Source: Chionis minor (lineage: Eukaryota > Chordata > Aves > Charadriiformes > Chionididae). From it: DNA of 64,000 nt. The DNA is taken from NCBI GenBank assembly GCA_013398295.1, contig VZSF01008885.1, positions 625,153 to 689,152 on the forward strand, given 5' to 3'. The notes beneath the pieces are model-generated. The model was given only the letters and a program-made list of their open reading frames with translations, was not told the DNA's origin and ran no database searches. Of the stretch, positions 11,861-24,313 are shown piece after piece. How positions within the stretch are numbered: the first letter of the stretch is position 1; each line of letters starts with the position of its first letter. The translations under genes were made by a program, and so were the position numbers.

Positions 11861-13627
11861 TGGCAGTGACCAGCTTTCATGATGTCCGTGCTAGACTGCG
11901 GTTCAGATGAGCTTCGTGGAGCCGAGGGTATGTGGGTGACTTGGCAGAGCAGCTGGAAAAAATGGCAAAAGTTATCTTTGCTCACCTCTCTGAGGGAGCA
12001 TGTTCTGGTTTTGGTTTGTCATCTCTGCCTCATAAGGGTCCGGCTGGAATTTCAGCTGCTTCTGGATGTTGGGATAAAAGCAGTGGACAACAGCATTGTT
12101 TCAGAACCTGGTTAGATCTCAGTCCTGCAACACACTAATCATGCTGGGATTCAAGGCTTTGCAAGAGCAAAATTAAAAGGTATGTATGGCCTGTATGGAG
12201 AAGGATGTTTTAGTAGGAGCTATTCATTTTATTATTCTTGCAGTACAAGCGAGAGGCTTTAGTGACAGATGAGATCTCCATTGTCCTCAGCACCATAAAA
12301 AGTCAGAACAAATGGCCAGTTCTTGCCCCAGAGAGGCTTACATTTGGTGGAGAAATAGAAAATATTTTCTTGGAAGATGCTATCTTGTTTCGTGGCAGTC
12401 TGTCAAATCCCAGCCTCAGCTTCGCTATCCACCATCTATTTCATGAATGTTATTTCCGGCTCGATCCTCAGCTGGCGCAAATCAGACATCGTGCTATATA
12501 AGTCAGCTGAGCTGTTTTGTGCTCTCTGCATCACTTCAGGGAAGACAACAAAGCTACGCCAAGGGACACCAGCGTGGGATCTGGCCCTCGGAGGCTGTCA
12601 ATGCCATTTAGTGCCACTCTTCTGTTTCCGCTTCTTCCTTAGCGCGGAGAGATTATTCTGGCTGACTGCAACCAGGAGCCAAGCGCAGCTCAGCTCCCCT
12701 TCCCGCACCCAGCCTCCTCCCCAGCTCATTAACTCCCGGAGGAACAGGGGGTGTGGGAGGGGAGAAGATCCGGCCCTTTAGAGGTGGATCCATTTATAAA
12801 TATTGACTTTAATGTTAATTTCATGTAGTTGCTTGTGAAAGTCTTTTAGGCTGAAGCAGAAGGCACACTGCAGATGGCAAGGATATTTTTCACAGTTTTT
12901 ATGGTGGATAACAATATACTTGACATTTTGCTCATTAAATGGGAGCCCTGGTATGTGAGTAAACATGCTAGGCATCTGAGCTCTAAAATTACCAGTGTGA
13001 AAAGCAACAACTCAAATGTTTCAGTCAATAAATGTACAGCCCAGAAGCAACATTCAGCAACTTTCTGAATGCTGTGTGCAAGGCGAGGACTGAGTTTGCA
13101 GTATTACATGGAACACTCTAGAACCAACAAGGAAGAAATAACATATTGCTTTACAGTCCATACTTTGCAGGGAGAGGATCACATCCAAAAAATCTCTAAA
13201 GTCAATGTAAACACATGGTAGGCCATACCCATCAATTTGTGATTCTAGAGGAAATAACATGTGCATAGTCAAGGCGCAAAACTACATCAGAAAGAAAGGG
13301 AGGTATCCAGCATGAGCTGAAAAGGTGAAGGAGATGGTCTGTGGAGGGAAAGGCAGTTTTCCATTGGGAAGAACAGTAAACCAGGAGAAGAAGGGGCAGA
13401 AGAACAGACATGTGGTGCAGTGTGAGGGGTTGTGATGAGTGACCAACCACCAGGAGATCAAAGAGAATAGGTGCCACAGAAATGATTCTTCTCCTTCCTA
13501 CTGCGTTTTGATACATTCTCAAAGAAAGGAAAAAGAGAAAGGATGAAAACTCAGATGGAAAGAAAAGCTGGAAGGGAAGCTTTAGGATCTTAAGCTAGTA
13601 TATGCTTTTTACTTGTTTTTTAAATGC
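11861..13627. other. Unique sequence with an exon-like open frame and a GC-rich patch
   Basis: An acceptor-like TTCTTGCAG at 12239 precedes an 86-codon open stretch that ends at the TAA at about 12499. A TATATAAG at about 12494-12501 is followed by a GC-rich, C-rich patch (12560-12775). None of this is enough to call a gene, and the protein frame matches no family I know. Confidence 0.4.
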
Positions 13628-13888
13628 TAATGGCTTCAAACTGTAAGAGGTAGATTTGGATTAGATCTTGGGAAGAAATTTTTCACCATGAGGGTGGTGA
13701 GCCACTGGAACAGGTTGCCCAGGGAAGCTGTGGATGCCCCATCCCTGGAAGTGTTCAAGGCCAGGTTGGATGAGGCTTTGAGCGATCTGGTCTAGTAGGA
13801 GGTGTCCTTGCCCATGGCAGGGGGGGTGGAACTAGATGATCTTTAAGGTCCCTTCCAACATAAACCATTCTACGATTCTATGATTCTG
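13628..13888 (+). mobile_element. CR1 LINE, 3' end fragment (5' truncated)
   Basis: This is a well-preserved CR1 3' end in sense orientation. It has 'gaagaaatttttcaccatga', 'ggtggtgagccactggaaca', 'ggttgcccagggaagctgtg', 'gatgccccatccctggaagt', the 'aactagatgatctttaaggt' block, 'cccttccaacataaaccatt', and a terminal ATTCTA(C/T)GATTCTATG tail. It is the clearest and probably least diverged CR1 copy in the window. No coding part is retained. Confidence 0.96.
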
Positions 13889-16800
13889 GAGATCTTACCT
13901 TGAGATGGCTGTAATTCTGAGTGGTAATGAAATAAAACGTAACCAGAGGAAAATAAAATTTAGCTTCGGACATCTTGTGATCTTCACAAATCCAAGCTCT
14001 TCCAGAAACCAATACCATGACGGCAAACACAGCAAGGTGAAATTTAAAAAATAAAAGTTATCTAGATTGAAGTAAGAGGAAGACTTGTGTCTCACAGTGT
14101 TCCTAGTGGATTTAGTATGTGTTTTGGCACATTTCTTCCTGAGAAGACTATCAATTTGTTACTTAATTCTGTATGAAGGAAATGGGTGTGAAGAAAGCGA
14201 GACTCATCGTATGAAACTAATTTTTTTTTTTAAAAAGACCAGGACAACTAAGGTAATGCTAACTTTTTCATTATCCTCCATATCTCACAGCAGTATTTGC
14301 CTATACAACATGATTTTTTGTTTCCCAATATGCATAGATGTCCTCTCTCTTTTCTCACTCCTTCTTCTTCTCTCATGTCTCTCAATTAATTCTACCTTCA
14401 TCCCAGTGTAAAATTCCCATTTTCTTTGACAGTTACTGTTCAAATCATGTATCGTTTCTCCTTCTTACTCAAATAAAACTCCTCAAAATATTTTATTACC
14501 TGCAGGGAGTCAGCTCTTCGGTATACCATATCATGATTTTAGGGACATTTATAAAACGATTTGAAAATCAAGCTGAAATGGGAACTCTGGTGTAAACTTG
14601 ACTGTACAACTGTACTGCTCTTGACCATAGTAGAGGGTTCTGCCAACTGAAGCAGGATAAACTCCTGTTAATATAAGTGGAAATGAGATCAGCTCCATAA
14701 AAAGTGAATATTCAAAATCTTTGCACCTTTAGACCCAACTAATCATCCAGTCTAAGAATTGTCATGCTCAAACCACATTCATGCTTTTTTTTTCCTATGC
14801 TTACATAGCAATGAGAACTTGAATGAAAACAAAAACAACCAAACAAATCCTGGATTTGTTACACAATATTTTAAGCAGGTCGCAGTGTCACACATCACAC
14901 TCAGCAAGATCCAAAGCATCACTGAAATCCCAGACTGGGGGAAGCTAATGTGCATAATAAACTGTACATCAAGACATCTTCCGGATTTTTGAGAGTTTGT
15001 CCCTAAAACACCTTCACCTCTCTTCTTAATTACTTCTTTCCCAGATGTAGGCCCCAACTCTTTTATATACCATATCAAAGTTAACAGGGAAAACTAGCAC
15101 ACTGTAGTTACGAAGTGTCCAGAAATTACCGTAACATGTAGGTATATAATTCATACTAAATAAATCAAATATGTAGCAAGATCAGTTGGTTCAGATTATT
15201 TCTGAAGGTTTAATGTCAGATCTGATGGAGCAATGGTCACCGTGCCAGGTTAGCCAGCTACATACATGCCAATGTCAAGGAGTACAAAGTCACAAAAAGG
15301 TGACACCACCTTCTTAAAAAGGGTGTGTGACAAACAGCCACTCAATTAATAGATTCATTCAGTCATACATTCTTCCTACGAGTCTGATGCTTCTTCATGC
15401 AGTAGTGTGAATTTGCAAGTGGTGTGAACTGAATCTCTGAAGATCCCATTGAAGTCAATCACATAAAATCCATTGAAAGAAAATAGTTTTCCTTCCTTGT
15501 CCCCATTAGCTTCAGGAACCACCAGGTAGGTCCTCCCAAAACCTTAAGCAACATCTCATAGTTCAGGTGTCACACAACCTTGCCAATTCTAACATGATGA
15601 ATTTGGATTAATATGGCTTCTGTTTTGTGTTACGTATCCAGAACCAGGGAGCTGATGCAAGAGAATTTGGGGAGTGGAAGAAACACATCATTGGGTCCCC
15701 TATTTGTAAATACGCTACTGCTGCTCCAATGAGCCTGGAGCAGCTCTGGAAGGCAGGAGGTGTTACGGCCGCTCACAAATGGAGGGTTTGGCCTGAGGAA
15801 CAGTGACAGGATCTGGAATTTGAGTATGCTGTCCAGTTTTCCTATAAATGCTTATGATCAGTTTGTTGTGATGAATGATCTGTTCCACTGTTAAATGCTA
15901 TCAGGCCATAAATCCTCAGTCAGCAGGGAATTAATAAGTTCACATGTTCAATATTAATATATTCTTTAGCTGACACCAGGGCATTCAGAGCATGAGACGT
16001 TTATTCCAGACAGATAGCAGTGAGATATTTCCAATTATTTCTAACAAGCAGACTTGACATTATGACATAGATTCTATAATTTAGAAGAAACTGTGAGCAG
16101 TAAGCTGTGGCGTCTGCTCTGCATTTGTTAAAAAGAAGTCCTAGATCCTTGTAAGGCAGAACTGCAGAGGTTTTGATAACTATCAAAGAACGAGGCATGC
16201 TACTAGCATGACCTTTAAATGGTAAATATTACTCACACCACTAAGATCCTGAGAAGCCTGAATGGCACCATGTCAGTGTCATGGTGTGGTGGTGGGCTGT
16301 GACATAACAGTTAACCCAAATAAAGCAATTCCTTTGGTGACAAAGCATTTCTAACTGAGAGCCCAGAGTCTTGCTCAAGTTGCCACGTTTAGCGTATCGC
16401 CAAATATCAGTCAGTACAGCATTACCACTTACCAGCCTGCAACAAACCCGAGGTACTGCAGCAGCTTGAAATACCTCCACAGGACAAGAGATGCATGTTC
16501 TGGGTCAGGATTTCTGGGGCCTGTTGCAATAACATTGGAAGAAAGATAATGTGCCATCAGAAGTGAACAGTGTGGTCGTTCAGGGATCATCAGCATCCAT
16601 TCCTAAACACGGTGAGCACATGTCCTTTGTCCATACGCACGCCACCCTTCTGGATTGCTCATGGGAAATGGTTGTCTTTGGAGTTCTGCCACACTAAACA
16701 CATGCAGTGCTGGTTTTCAAAATGCCTTCTTTTTCTCACCTGTTATAACTTTCCGTGGCTGCAGTCAGGTGAGGAATATCAGCACACCATGAGCCCAGAG

Positions 16801-17411
16801 GAACTGAACAAGCAATAACTGGCGTATCTCTCTAGGACCAGCAACATATCCATCTTACCGTTGAATCGAGTATGTATAAGGACTCTCTTATACTAAATAT
16901 GCATCAACTAGATGCATTTGCATAGATAGGTACAGTCGATATTTATCATGGGCATTTATTTTCCTCTACCAGGAAGGAAAATGCCTTCAGAGTTTCTGGA
17001 CGGTGTATCTGGAATTGCCAATCCCATGGCAGCATTTGGTTTTGTCAGAAAGTTGATCTAGCCTGCTATTTTCAGAGTTCCTGAAGAGAACAGTGCTGCA
17101 GGTCCAGTGGCACTTAACACCTGGCCCACTGGGCCTCTGAACATGGCAGTGGTGGTACTGGATCCGGTCACGGCTCACCAGCCCTGGGTCCCACCTGTGA
17201 AGATGGCCAGTAGGTAGGTGTTTCTAGGAGAGCATAGCAGCTGGGCAAACACAAAGTGGCATTTCCTTCAGTAGTTCCCTGTTCTCTGGGGTTTGTGCCT
17301 CAGGGATTCCCCGCATCAAAGTTACTTGCTTTTAAGTTAATGTATTTGCCAATCACTTTTTGAACGTGTACAATTATTTTTTTTTTCTTCACAAAATTCT
17401 GTGATTAAATG
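13889..17411. other. Unique AT-rich sequence, no gene seen
   Basis: Nothing coding or repetitive is recognised. T-rich and A-rich runs lie at about 14221-14235 and 14785-14793. Two tight palindromes sit together at 16172-16187 and 16196-16210. Confidence 0.55.
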
Positions 17412-17560
17412 GGGGAACTACTTATTATGAGTTGCATAACATGGTATCTCTGTCTATTTTAAACCTGTTGCCTGCTGTTCTTTTTTGATACCCTCTGGTT
17501 ATTACATCAGGAAAGAAATCAGGCGCCATTCCCTCTCCCCCTGTCCTCTGCCCCGTTACT
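17412..17560 (-). mobile_element. Ancient CR1-superfamily LINE remnant, antisense (tentative)
   Basis: The stretch containing 'tctattttaaacctgttgcc' and the following 'ttctttttt...taccctctggtt' resembles the antisense 3' part of old amniote CR1-type elements, where the phrase tttgttttaaacctgctgcc is typical. Divergence is high and the ends are not defined. I recognise it from family memory only. Confidence 0.4.
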
Positions 17561-20500
17561 CATCTCTTTGCAAGAAGGTGGCCTTCTTGGGGTGGATCCT
17601 GAGAGGTTAGCTCTGCTGCATCCCTCCCTCCTTCAGGCCTTCCTGTGCTGCTTGAAACATTTTGCACCGGGGTGTCCGTGGTGAGAGAAGCCTCTTATCT
17701 GCCTCCACTTTTTCCTCCCAGCTACTTCTTAATTTCCCATGCTGGGAGAAGATAATCTTTCTAACCAGACAGAGCCAGAGCAGGTGCCGTGGGAAAAGAG
17801 AAGAGGACAGGAAGGGAAGAAGAGAACAGATTTCAGAAAGCGTGCCAGAAATGGGGAAAGCTTAGCACAGACACCGTCTGAGCGGCTTTCTGTACGGCGA
17901 TGGGAAGATGGAGGAAATGCAGCAGCTCCTTTTCCCTAACCCAGACCCACAGCTGTGGAAGGAGGCATTGCAAATGCATCAGAGCTTATCAGCTCCCAAC
18001 ACACTCTCTCTGCTGATGGGCACCTAAAGAGGGAGTCTGGACTAGGTATCCAGGGAAAATGCCGCGAGATCTGTGCTCTGCAGGGAAACACAGGACATCC
18101 AGGGATGAAAACAGGGACAAGGATATCCTCGTGGATTTGCCTTGAGGTCCGCACTGGGCAAGGAGCTGTGAATTAAAGAAGGATGTGGGTTAAGCCATAT
18201 CTCCGAATGAATTTGCTCTCTTTATGGAAGTTACCATCACTCAGAGCAGAAAGGAGCCTTTCACTGCAGAACCTGCTAGGTTTACACTAACCTGCATCCA
18301 TGCCAAAGCAAACATTATTCCCACAGGCCCCTCGGAAGTACGTGAGGAGTACAGTTTCAAACCTCGCCTGCTCCAACCAATTTGGGTACCAAATGCAAGA
18401 CTGCAGGCCAGCTTCTCGGCTTCAAAATCAGTGGAGCTCCACCGCCACCATCTAGTTGGGGTTTTGGCCCAATATCCAGCCTTCAGCTCTTTAAGAAGGG
18501 ACACTGTGGATGCATTTGCCTGTTGCTGACATCCCTTTTTTTCCCTTCTGTTCTCCCCCTTTCCCTCTCCCTGGTGCAGCCATCTCCCCCTTGTCCCCTG
18601 AGCTACCAGAGCTCACATAGAGGGCATTGTTAGTTACACTTTACAGGGGGTGGAAAGCACTAAATCATGGGTTAGGAAAATAAAGCTCTTGCCCTGCAGC
18701 AATTAGAGGCAAGCAATGCTTCACCACTGAAACACAGCATGTGCAACGGTGCATTTTAACTGGATTCCAGGGCACGGAAATATTTGCAGCTCTCGATCCT
18801 AAATTATACTCACATCCAGTATCTCAGATTTTCATATTATTCAAACATAAAGCTGTCACCATGTACGTTTGGGGCTTAAATTATGTAGAGATGATATTTT
18901 ATTGCATAGAATTTGTTTGCATCTCTGTGGAAACCTGGCAGCTACCCCACTGCCGAAGTCCAAAGGGGCAGTGACAATTTAGGAAAAAGCTGAGAAACAA
19001 CCCAAGAAAACAAGCTACATATGCTTTGTTATCTAATTGCCTTTTTTAATATTGGAGGGAAAAAAATCATGGAAGGAAGCATGATTAAATAAAAACTGAC
19101 CTTGAGTAATTTGAATGAGAGACCAAGCAGCACCATAGGATATTTTCACAGGAATTGACCTTCACCCTGATTAGGCTCCTGTTGGGGACAGAGCTAACTC
19201 ACGTAGGGGATTGCATAAGCTACCTGTAAGTGGTAGCACTTCAGCCTGGGGGAAAACAACTAGTTGTTGCTCCTGTGCATCTATGGAGCGGGTAAAAGAC
19301 GGGCAGGTGTGGTGGCCTGGGCTTTTAGGGAGCAGGGGAAGAGCTGCAGAAGCTTAGGACTTGACCGTGCCTTCTCCTCCTCCCATGCTAGCTGCCAGAG
19401 GTGTGTGCACCTGAATGTGCACTCGCAATGTCTCCTCAGCCCACTTGTGCTGGAAGGAGCAGTGGAGGGGGGAAGGTAAGGCACGAGGTGGTGGGGACAG
19501 GCCCTTTCTGACCTCTCCAGGGGGCACAGCAGAAGCCAGAAGACATGAGCTCAAACACTCTTCCCTTGGCATAAAGGACAGGTAGGGAATGAATTGTGAC
19601 CCTCAAATGTGACCCCACCTTGCCTCCAGGAGCAGCACAGCTATTCTCCTGCACATGGCAGAACCCCATCGGTGAAGATGTCCTCAAGCCATCCAGGGGG
19701 CAAGCCTTCCCTCTGCCCCTGCGAGCTGTGTGCCAGACCACGTGGCTCTCACTTCTATATTTTATCTGAGGTGGCGTATCATGCCCAGTGTGAAATTTGA
19801 TGGGAAATGACTCTGCATGAAGGGTCTTCTTTTGCTTGTTGGGGTATGTGTGTGTCTTAAAGTCTAGGAGGGGGAAAAGAATTAGATCATGCCTTAAAAT
19901 AAAAAAAAATAAACCAGGTATTTAATTATGACTGGACTTTGATAAAGTAAAAAAAAAAAGCAGACGAGACAAATAATGTATAAACACCTCTCAACAACAT
20001 TTCCTCCAGAGCAATAGAAAATGTTGTTAGCTGATGTTAATTTTCATGCTTCTGTGGGAGAAGTGAAAAAGGCATGCTGAAAGTGATATTTTTGAGATGC
20101 CACTAATAAAAACGCAGCATAAAAGTAGCACCTTAGTTCTGTGTTCCTGCTGGAGAACACACTTCTTCAGCTCAAGTTTTTCCTGTCTCTGCACTCTGTG
20201 CACACAGCTATCGCCACATCTACACTCTGAATTTTTGAGGCTCGCATAGCTAGCCTTTGTCAAGACCAATTCATTTCCCAAACTACACTTCATACAACCA
20301 AGTTGTGCTAGCAGGGGATCCAGCTGCTTTTTCTTGCCCTCGCATTTAGTTTTGGGTGGACCCGGCCGCAGACAAGCAACTGTCTTGTTCTCATCCTCGT
20401 GGGTCAGGAAGGGACAGGATACCCAACGGGCCAGATGCTACAACCTGCCTGGAAACTCTGTATGTGCTGATCTAAGCACCCTCTGACTGGGGCGCCCGTT

Positions 20501-22224
20501 AGTCTTCCCTGGAAGAGGTTGTGTGAAATGGAAGCCCATCCCAAGCAACTCTTCTCCTATCCCCCCTTCTGTGCATTTGGGAGAAGCCATTTAGACACCG
20601 CACTGCCTGCCAGCAATTGTCCATGTCTTGCGTGGTGCTTATCTCAGTCACTTCCTATTTTTGCCCGTGTTGTGTCTGGAAAAGGATTGGCAGGAAAGCC
20701 TGCCCTGGGCAGCTAGGGTAAAGCCCAGGGAAGGGAGCTGGTGGTAATGGATGCCTCCAAAATGCGGGTGGAGTATTTTGAACATGTGCTCAGTGAGCCG
20801 GCTTCATATGCGCTGTATCACTGGTTCAATCCAAGGGAGACTGCAGGTGTTTCTCCTATTAGCGGCCGCCTGTACTTCTGCGTTCAGCTGTAGCCTCCTC
20901 AGATGCCAACTTTATGAAGAACTCTTCCTCTTCCCACTAGCTTCCCACCCTCCCAAGCATTCCTGCTTAGTGCATCCTTGCTCCCCACAATTTCTATTTT
21001 GAGGGTGGAAGGCTCCCTGCTCAACCTCCCCCTTTCCTCCCCCCCTCCATCCCCATCTTGAAGCTGGGGTTTTGAGGGGACGGGAGGGTGCCTGGGCATC
21101 CCTCCATCTCTGCTGCAGCCTGCAGAACCAGCGCTGGGCATGGCAGATCCGCCTGCCCCCTGGTACTAACCCGCACCTTCTCCCTGGGGGAAAACCCTAT
21201 TCTCATCGCAGAACAAGAGCGTTTCCACGTCTGCTGCTCCGCGCTTCCCTTGCTTCTCCCCAGAACGAGTGTAACTGTGGGGGAGGGAGGCACAGAAAAA
21301 GCACTCCCTTCCACACAGGGAGGATTTGCAGGCACTTCATGCTTTTGTTATATAAAACTTGAAGAGTGGATTTGCAAATATTCAGCACTGATGTCGCATC
21401 TACAAAAGGTGAAAAGAGTCTGCAAGAAGAGCCCTGGGTCACACATATACCAGTGTAAGAGAGGAAGGGGGAAGGAACCTGTGTAAATCTATTAAGCACC
21501 CTGTGTTATATTCTATTGATATTTGTATGTGGTCATATATTTGCAAAGTGTAAAACCCCAGCAAAGGAATGGCCTCGGAAAGATGTCTCTGGATGCATAT
21601 TTATTTTTTTAAAGAGAGTACATAGCTATAAAATTCTCCAGCCAATATTTTTATTATTATTTTTTTAGACTGCCTGTGCATTTCTTTGCAAAACGAGCTA
21701 ATAAAGCTAAGAAAACTGATGATACTGGTGCTTGGACAGCTATCAGAGGAAAAGAATAAAGTATTAGTGTAGGGAGAGAACTGAAACATTTCCAGAACTC
21801 CATTAACAGAATGAGAAGTGGTTTCAGAGAAGATGAGCTTCTATATTAGGAAAGCTTTACTTATTTCCTCTGAGATTCTGCCAGTCCCATAGGAAAAAGA
21901 AAAGGCAGTGGTGGGGGTAGGAAAAGAAGAAAAGAAGAGCAGCAAAGAGGCAGGAACAGAGAGGATGATGTGGAGAAAAATGCTTTGCCACTGTTTATGC
22001 AGGATAAAAAGGGGATTCTGTCTGAGCATGAGAAAAGCTTCTTCTAAGTAGCACCTGCCACATGGTTCTCCTGCAGCCTCCGAGGACTGGGACCAGATGG
22101 GAGACAACATTTTTCGTCCCCGGAGTCAGCGGTGCAGTCTGAGCACAGAGGGATTACACCACCCACCTACGCACACCCACACCGCGGTGCGAGCACAGCA
22201 GCAGGGATGTGAGGCTGCAAAGAA

Positions 22225-22226
<2 letters not shown>
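17561..22226. other. Unique sequence of mixed GC, no gene seen
   Basis: GC rises in 17520-18130, 19240-19760 and 20330-21300. Frames there are open for up to about 130 codons, but they overlap on several frames and carry no motif. No splice-flanked coding stretch or repeat family is recognised. Confidence 0.5.
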
Positions 22227-22259
<33 letters not shown>

Positions 22260-22260
22260 N
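22227..22260. repeat. (CA)n dinucleotide microsatellite with one unresolved base
   Basis: At least sixteen CA units run to 22259, followed by a single N at 22260. The N suggests the true repeat length was not resolved in assembly. Confidence 0.95.
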
Positions 22261-24286
22261 GCAGCAGAGCAGTAAGAAGTTAGCGGAGAAGTGTCCTTTT
22301 AATGACTGAGCCGTAGCAGCAGGAACTGCTAGAAGGTAAAGTGACAGCAGCAATTAAAGACAAGAACAGCCAACATCTGTTGATAAGATGTGCTGTTGCA
22401 AGTGAGATGTGTTTACAATAGCTGGAAGAGATTAGAAGAAAATTTCTCCTCCTCCCCACTACGTTTGACAGCTCTCTTCGTATTTTAAGTTTCAGTGTCT
22501 TTACTCCTTAGTTAGTCAGGTCTCCTTGTTTGTGCAAGTCCTATTCATGACAGTGTGTAGAAAAAAACACAATTTAGAAAGACAGGGAAATATGATTGTA
22601 ACCTCCTCCCCCCAAAATATGGAAGGACTTGCAGGCGGTCATGTTTCTCATTCTCTCTTTGAAGAAAAAAGGGAATGTAATTTCTACTTGATGTCTCTTA
22701 TGAAGGAAAAAGGACCCATGGCAAAGAAAAACATTTTATGAAAATACAAGAACCATGGGGGGGAGAGGTGGAAACTGTTTATTATGGTAATAGAAAAAGA
22801 CATCATAATTTGCTGTGCAATCAAAGCATGACACCACAATTAACACCTGTGCAACGTTGTCCCCTGTAAGCTCTCTCCCATCTCATTCACTGCTTTCCTG
22901 TGTCTAGGGTACCCATGCTCATCCACGTGTTCATCAGACATAGATAAATTTATGGCAGCCTGGTTTGCTGGGATTTTATGCCTCATTTATATGGATGTAA
23001 GCCACCAGGCAGGCTACACTGGTGGCTTTGCAACCAACATATCAGTGCATGGGGCAGGGGCAGGAAAGAAGTGAGAAGTGTAGCAGCTCAGCATACAAAA
23101 ATCCTTCCCTTATGCTGCAAAACAGCACAGGCTCCTACAAACCCAGAACAGAGAGTCCTTCTGTGGCCATGATGAGGGACTGGACATCCAATGGGGAACA
23201 CCTGCAGCAGCTGGAACGGCAGGACCCAAGGATGAAACCATTGTTGCCTGAAACCTATGAGGTTCCAGGCTTCTGAGGACGCATTTCCCACCCAGTCCCT
23301 ACAATACCTCAGGTGAATACTTACAATGGCCCTGCTTTTCAGCTACAGGTTTCTACCTCCCAGTAGTAAGACCATTAATTAATTAGCTCTCCCACCTGCC
23401 TAGGAAAGAGAACAAAGACAAATGAGGGAGGGTGATGTGGAGGAATGCAAATAAAAGAATCGGTGCAAGGAAGGTGGGAATTAATATGTGGATTTAAGTC
23501 TGTCCTTGTTAAAAACAATGAGGAGAAATGTACTGCTACAGATGTGTAACGGAGCCCATCGCAGTAAAGGCAGAACTACACATCAGACAGAGCTGTAAAA
23601 AGGAAATTCTGACTGAGTTTTTGCTTGAATGGCTGCTTGAACACAGTGCACACTTTTCAGTTCTGCTTCACTACAGACGGACTGGATTTGACATCTTCTG
23701 GAAAGAATCCGTGCATCTTCCTTAATTACGCAACCCCTGGGTGACCATGAAGCTCTGGTCTGGTGTGGCCTCTGTGTTGCTCATCACTATATATCCTCAT
23801 AATTTCTGAAATTCTTTACAGATGTCAACAACTCTAATGTCTTCCAGCCGTCAATGAGTTGCCCCAGAATGAGAGGCTTCAGTCTCTCCATCCAAATCTG
23901 GAGGTGGACAGCATGACTTTAAACATGAGAGATGGAAGAGTCCCAGATTTCCCAGGCTCGTACACAGTTCAGTGGCAGACTACCCAAAAAAGCTAAACAG
24001 AGGAAATGGAAAAGTTTCTTCTTTGTATGATGATTAGTTCTTAGACACTGCAGACTTTACATATTTGTGTTGTGTTGTGGTTAAGTCCTCAAAGAACCTC
24101 AGTAGTTAGTCATCTAGGTTCTGTGGCAATTTCTAGGAACTTCCCACTAAAGGCCTTTAGGTGGAAGGGCCTTCCCTCAAAAGTCACTTCCGTTTGTATC
24201 TGCTGGAGAACTCTCCCTAACCTCCCCTATTAAATTTTATGTAAAAGAACAGACTTTGTTCCTTCTTATCTTTATAGGATTTAAAA
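22261..24286. other. Unique sequence, no gene seen
   Basis: This is AT-leaning unique DNA with short motif-free open frames. No repeat family is recognised. Confidence 0.55.
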
Positions 24287-24313
24287 GGGGGGGGAGGGGG
24301 GCAAATTGTGGGG
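24287..24313 (+). repeat. G-rich tract with G-quadruplex potential
   Basis: A run of eight G, one A, then six G is followed after a short spacer by GGGG. This satisfies the four-G-tract pattern on the plus strand. Confidence 0.6.

Noticed and set aside
20820..20835. GGTTCAATCC resembling a tRNA B-box
   Set aside because: No A-box, cloverleaf or terminator lies at the right spacing, and the T-loop is one base short.
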